From Todiramphus chloris collaris (Eukaryota; Chordata; Aves; Coraciiformes; Alcedinidae): a stretch of 64,000 nt of DNA. Location: contig JANVCC010000011.1 in NCBI GenBank assembly GCA_025345505.1, positions 1,243,230-1,307,229 on the forward strand, written 5' to 3'. The position numbers were made by a program, and so were the translations under genes. Shown here piece after piece: positions 62,834 to 64,000 of the stretch; position 1 is the first letter of the stretch, and each line of letters begins with the position of its first letter. The notes beneath the pieces were generated by a model. The model was given only the letters and a program-made list of their open reading frames with translations, was not told the DNA's origin and did not search any database.

Positions 62834-63226
62834 ATTTCTCTGATGGGGAAAAGCTGAGATACCTGGGGCAGTTTAGCCAGGAGAAGAGAAGGCTGAGAGG
62901 GGATCTGATCAATGCTGATCAATACTGAAAACGTGGGTGAAGAAGATGGGACCATACTCTTGTCAGTGGTGCCCAGAAACAGGACAAAAGGCAACAGGCA
63001 CAAACTGGAACCCAGAAAGTTCCATCTGAACATGAGGAAAAATTTCTTTCCTTTGAGGGTGATGCCCAGAGAGGTTGTGGAGTCTCCTTCTCTGGAGAGA
63101 GTCTAAACCTGCCTGGACACAATCCTGTGCAAGCTGCTGTAGATGACCCTGCTTTAGCAGGGGGGGTGGACTAGATGATTTCTAGAGGTCTCTTCTAACC
63201 CTTACTATTCTGTGATTCTGTGAAAT
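62834..63226 (+). mobile_element. CR1 LINE 3' part
   Basis: GGGGAAAAGCTGAGATACCT, then AGGAGAAGAGAAGGCTGAGA, CTTTCCTTTGAGGGTGATGC and GGGTGGACTAGATGATTTCT, ending ATTCTGTGATTCTGTGA. An internal duplication of GATCAATGCT (about 62905-62925) is present. Confidence 0.9.
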
Positions 63227-64000
63227 GTGTGGGGTTTTAGCCTAAGTCTGTGGTGGAAGTGCCAGTCACTGCAGAAGCACAGCAAAGCTGTGATGAGGAT
63301 AATGAGGAAAAAGACTGCCTTCTTAATTGCAGGTGAGGAACTAAGTGTAGTGATGAAGCAAGCTGAGCTGGCAGAGTAGATGATTAGAAATTTGCCCAGG
63401 TTGCCTGAGTCTTCTTAATCATGTTTTAACCATGGGAGCCCCATGCTGATGTCCACCTCACAGAAATCTCTGCCCATGACATTACTCCATCCAGTGAGAC
63501 TGAAAGCAGGGACACAAGGAAGACACCAAATTTACCTGGACACCCAAAGATGTGTGACCAACACCCCTTTGCTCCCCACTGAACAAACCTGCAGGCAGTT
63601 GATCTCCTGCCCACATTCCCTTGCAATGGGCCCTTCCTCCTTTGGCTTAACAGGCTCCTCTGGAAGCAGTAAAGCTGGCTTGAACCATTATTAAAATAAT
63701 AGAGAGACCCCAGAGGATCTCTAACCAGGAGATCTTTAATAATTACTACCTCCAAGACTCTTGGTACTCCGTTTGAACCAGGATTTCTCATGCTATCTGA
63801 GTCCTGGAGCTGAGCTCAAGCCTGTTCCCACAAGACTGCAAGTGCCATGTGACTTAATTGTCCTCAATATTTTTCTAGTCATGTCAAGGGCTTCCTTGGA
63901 AATGTTATATAGCTGAGAAAGAGTTTATTATTTGCTGTCAAGGGGCAAATAACACCAGGGCATCTCTGAAGACGTCTATAACATATCTGTGTAATGTGAA
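63227..64000. other. Intergenic, unique sequence to window end
   Basis: No gene or repeat is recognised. The 121-codon minus-strand frame at 63426-63791 has no family resemblance that I can see. Confidence 0.45.

Overview
The window is vertebrate nuclear DNA from a bird. The main evidence for a bird is the large number of CR1 LINE 3' ends. They read TTGGACTAGATGATC..TTCCAACCCAAACCATTCTATGATTCTATG, with gaps, or the reverse complement, and CR1 is almost the only dispersed repeat here. There are no Alu-like SINEs and no L1. The one recognisable gene is the 3' part of UVRAG on the + strand, identified from three exons that splice in frame and encode the conserved last 290 residues. The species cannot be told from the sequence.

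Layout. Positions 1-2132 are UVRAG intron. The three exons are 2133-2211, 22743-22834 and 36498-37200 (stop codon TGA at 37198-37200). They are separated by introns of 20.5 kb and 13.7 kb that carry about fifteen CR1 fragments, several T/G-rich tracts all on the sense strand, and an AT-rich palindrome. A 3'UTR follows, probably ending near 40.25 kb at AATAAA 40235-40240 or earlier. From about 40.3 kb to the end I find no gene, only more CR1 fragments, three related retroviral LTRs (44952-45666 on +, 46191-46790 on -, 55921-56668 on -) and a few microsatellites. In mammals WNT11 lies downstream of UVRAG on the opposite strand. I see no Wnt coding sequence here, so it probably lies beyond position 64000.

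UVRAG acts with Beclin 1, VPS34 and VPS15 in PI3-kinase complex II, in autophagosome and endosome maturation. The last exon keeps the residues that, as I recall the human literature, are regulatory: the equivalents of S498, S550 and S571 (mTORC1), K517 (SMURF1 ubiquitination), S522 (CK1) and a PPxY motif.

The most striking structure is a pair of inverted, roughly 1-kb blocks at about 12.69-13.76 kb and 31.83-32.90 kb. Each is a CR1 fragment joined to the same 265-bp non-CR1 segment. That segment is nearly identical in the two copies, while the CR1 parts become progressively more different. The blocks flank the 92-nt exon 22743-22834, and their midpoint falls inside it. This arrangement could promote back-splicing or skipping of that exon. 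I found no bacterial-type system, CRISPR array or other novel protein system.
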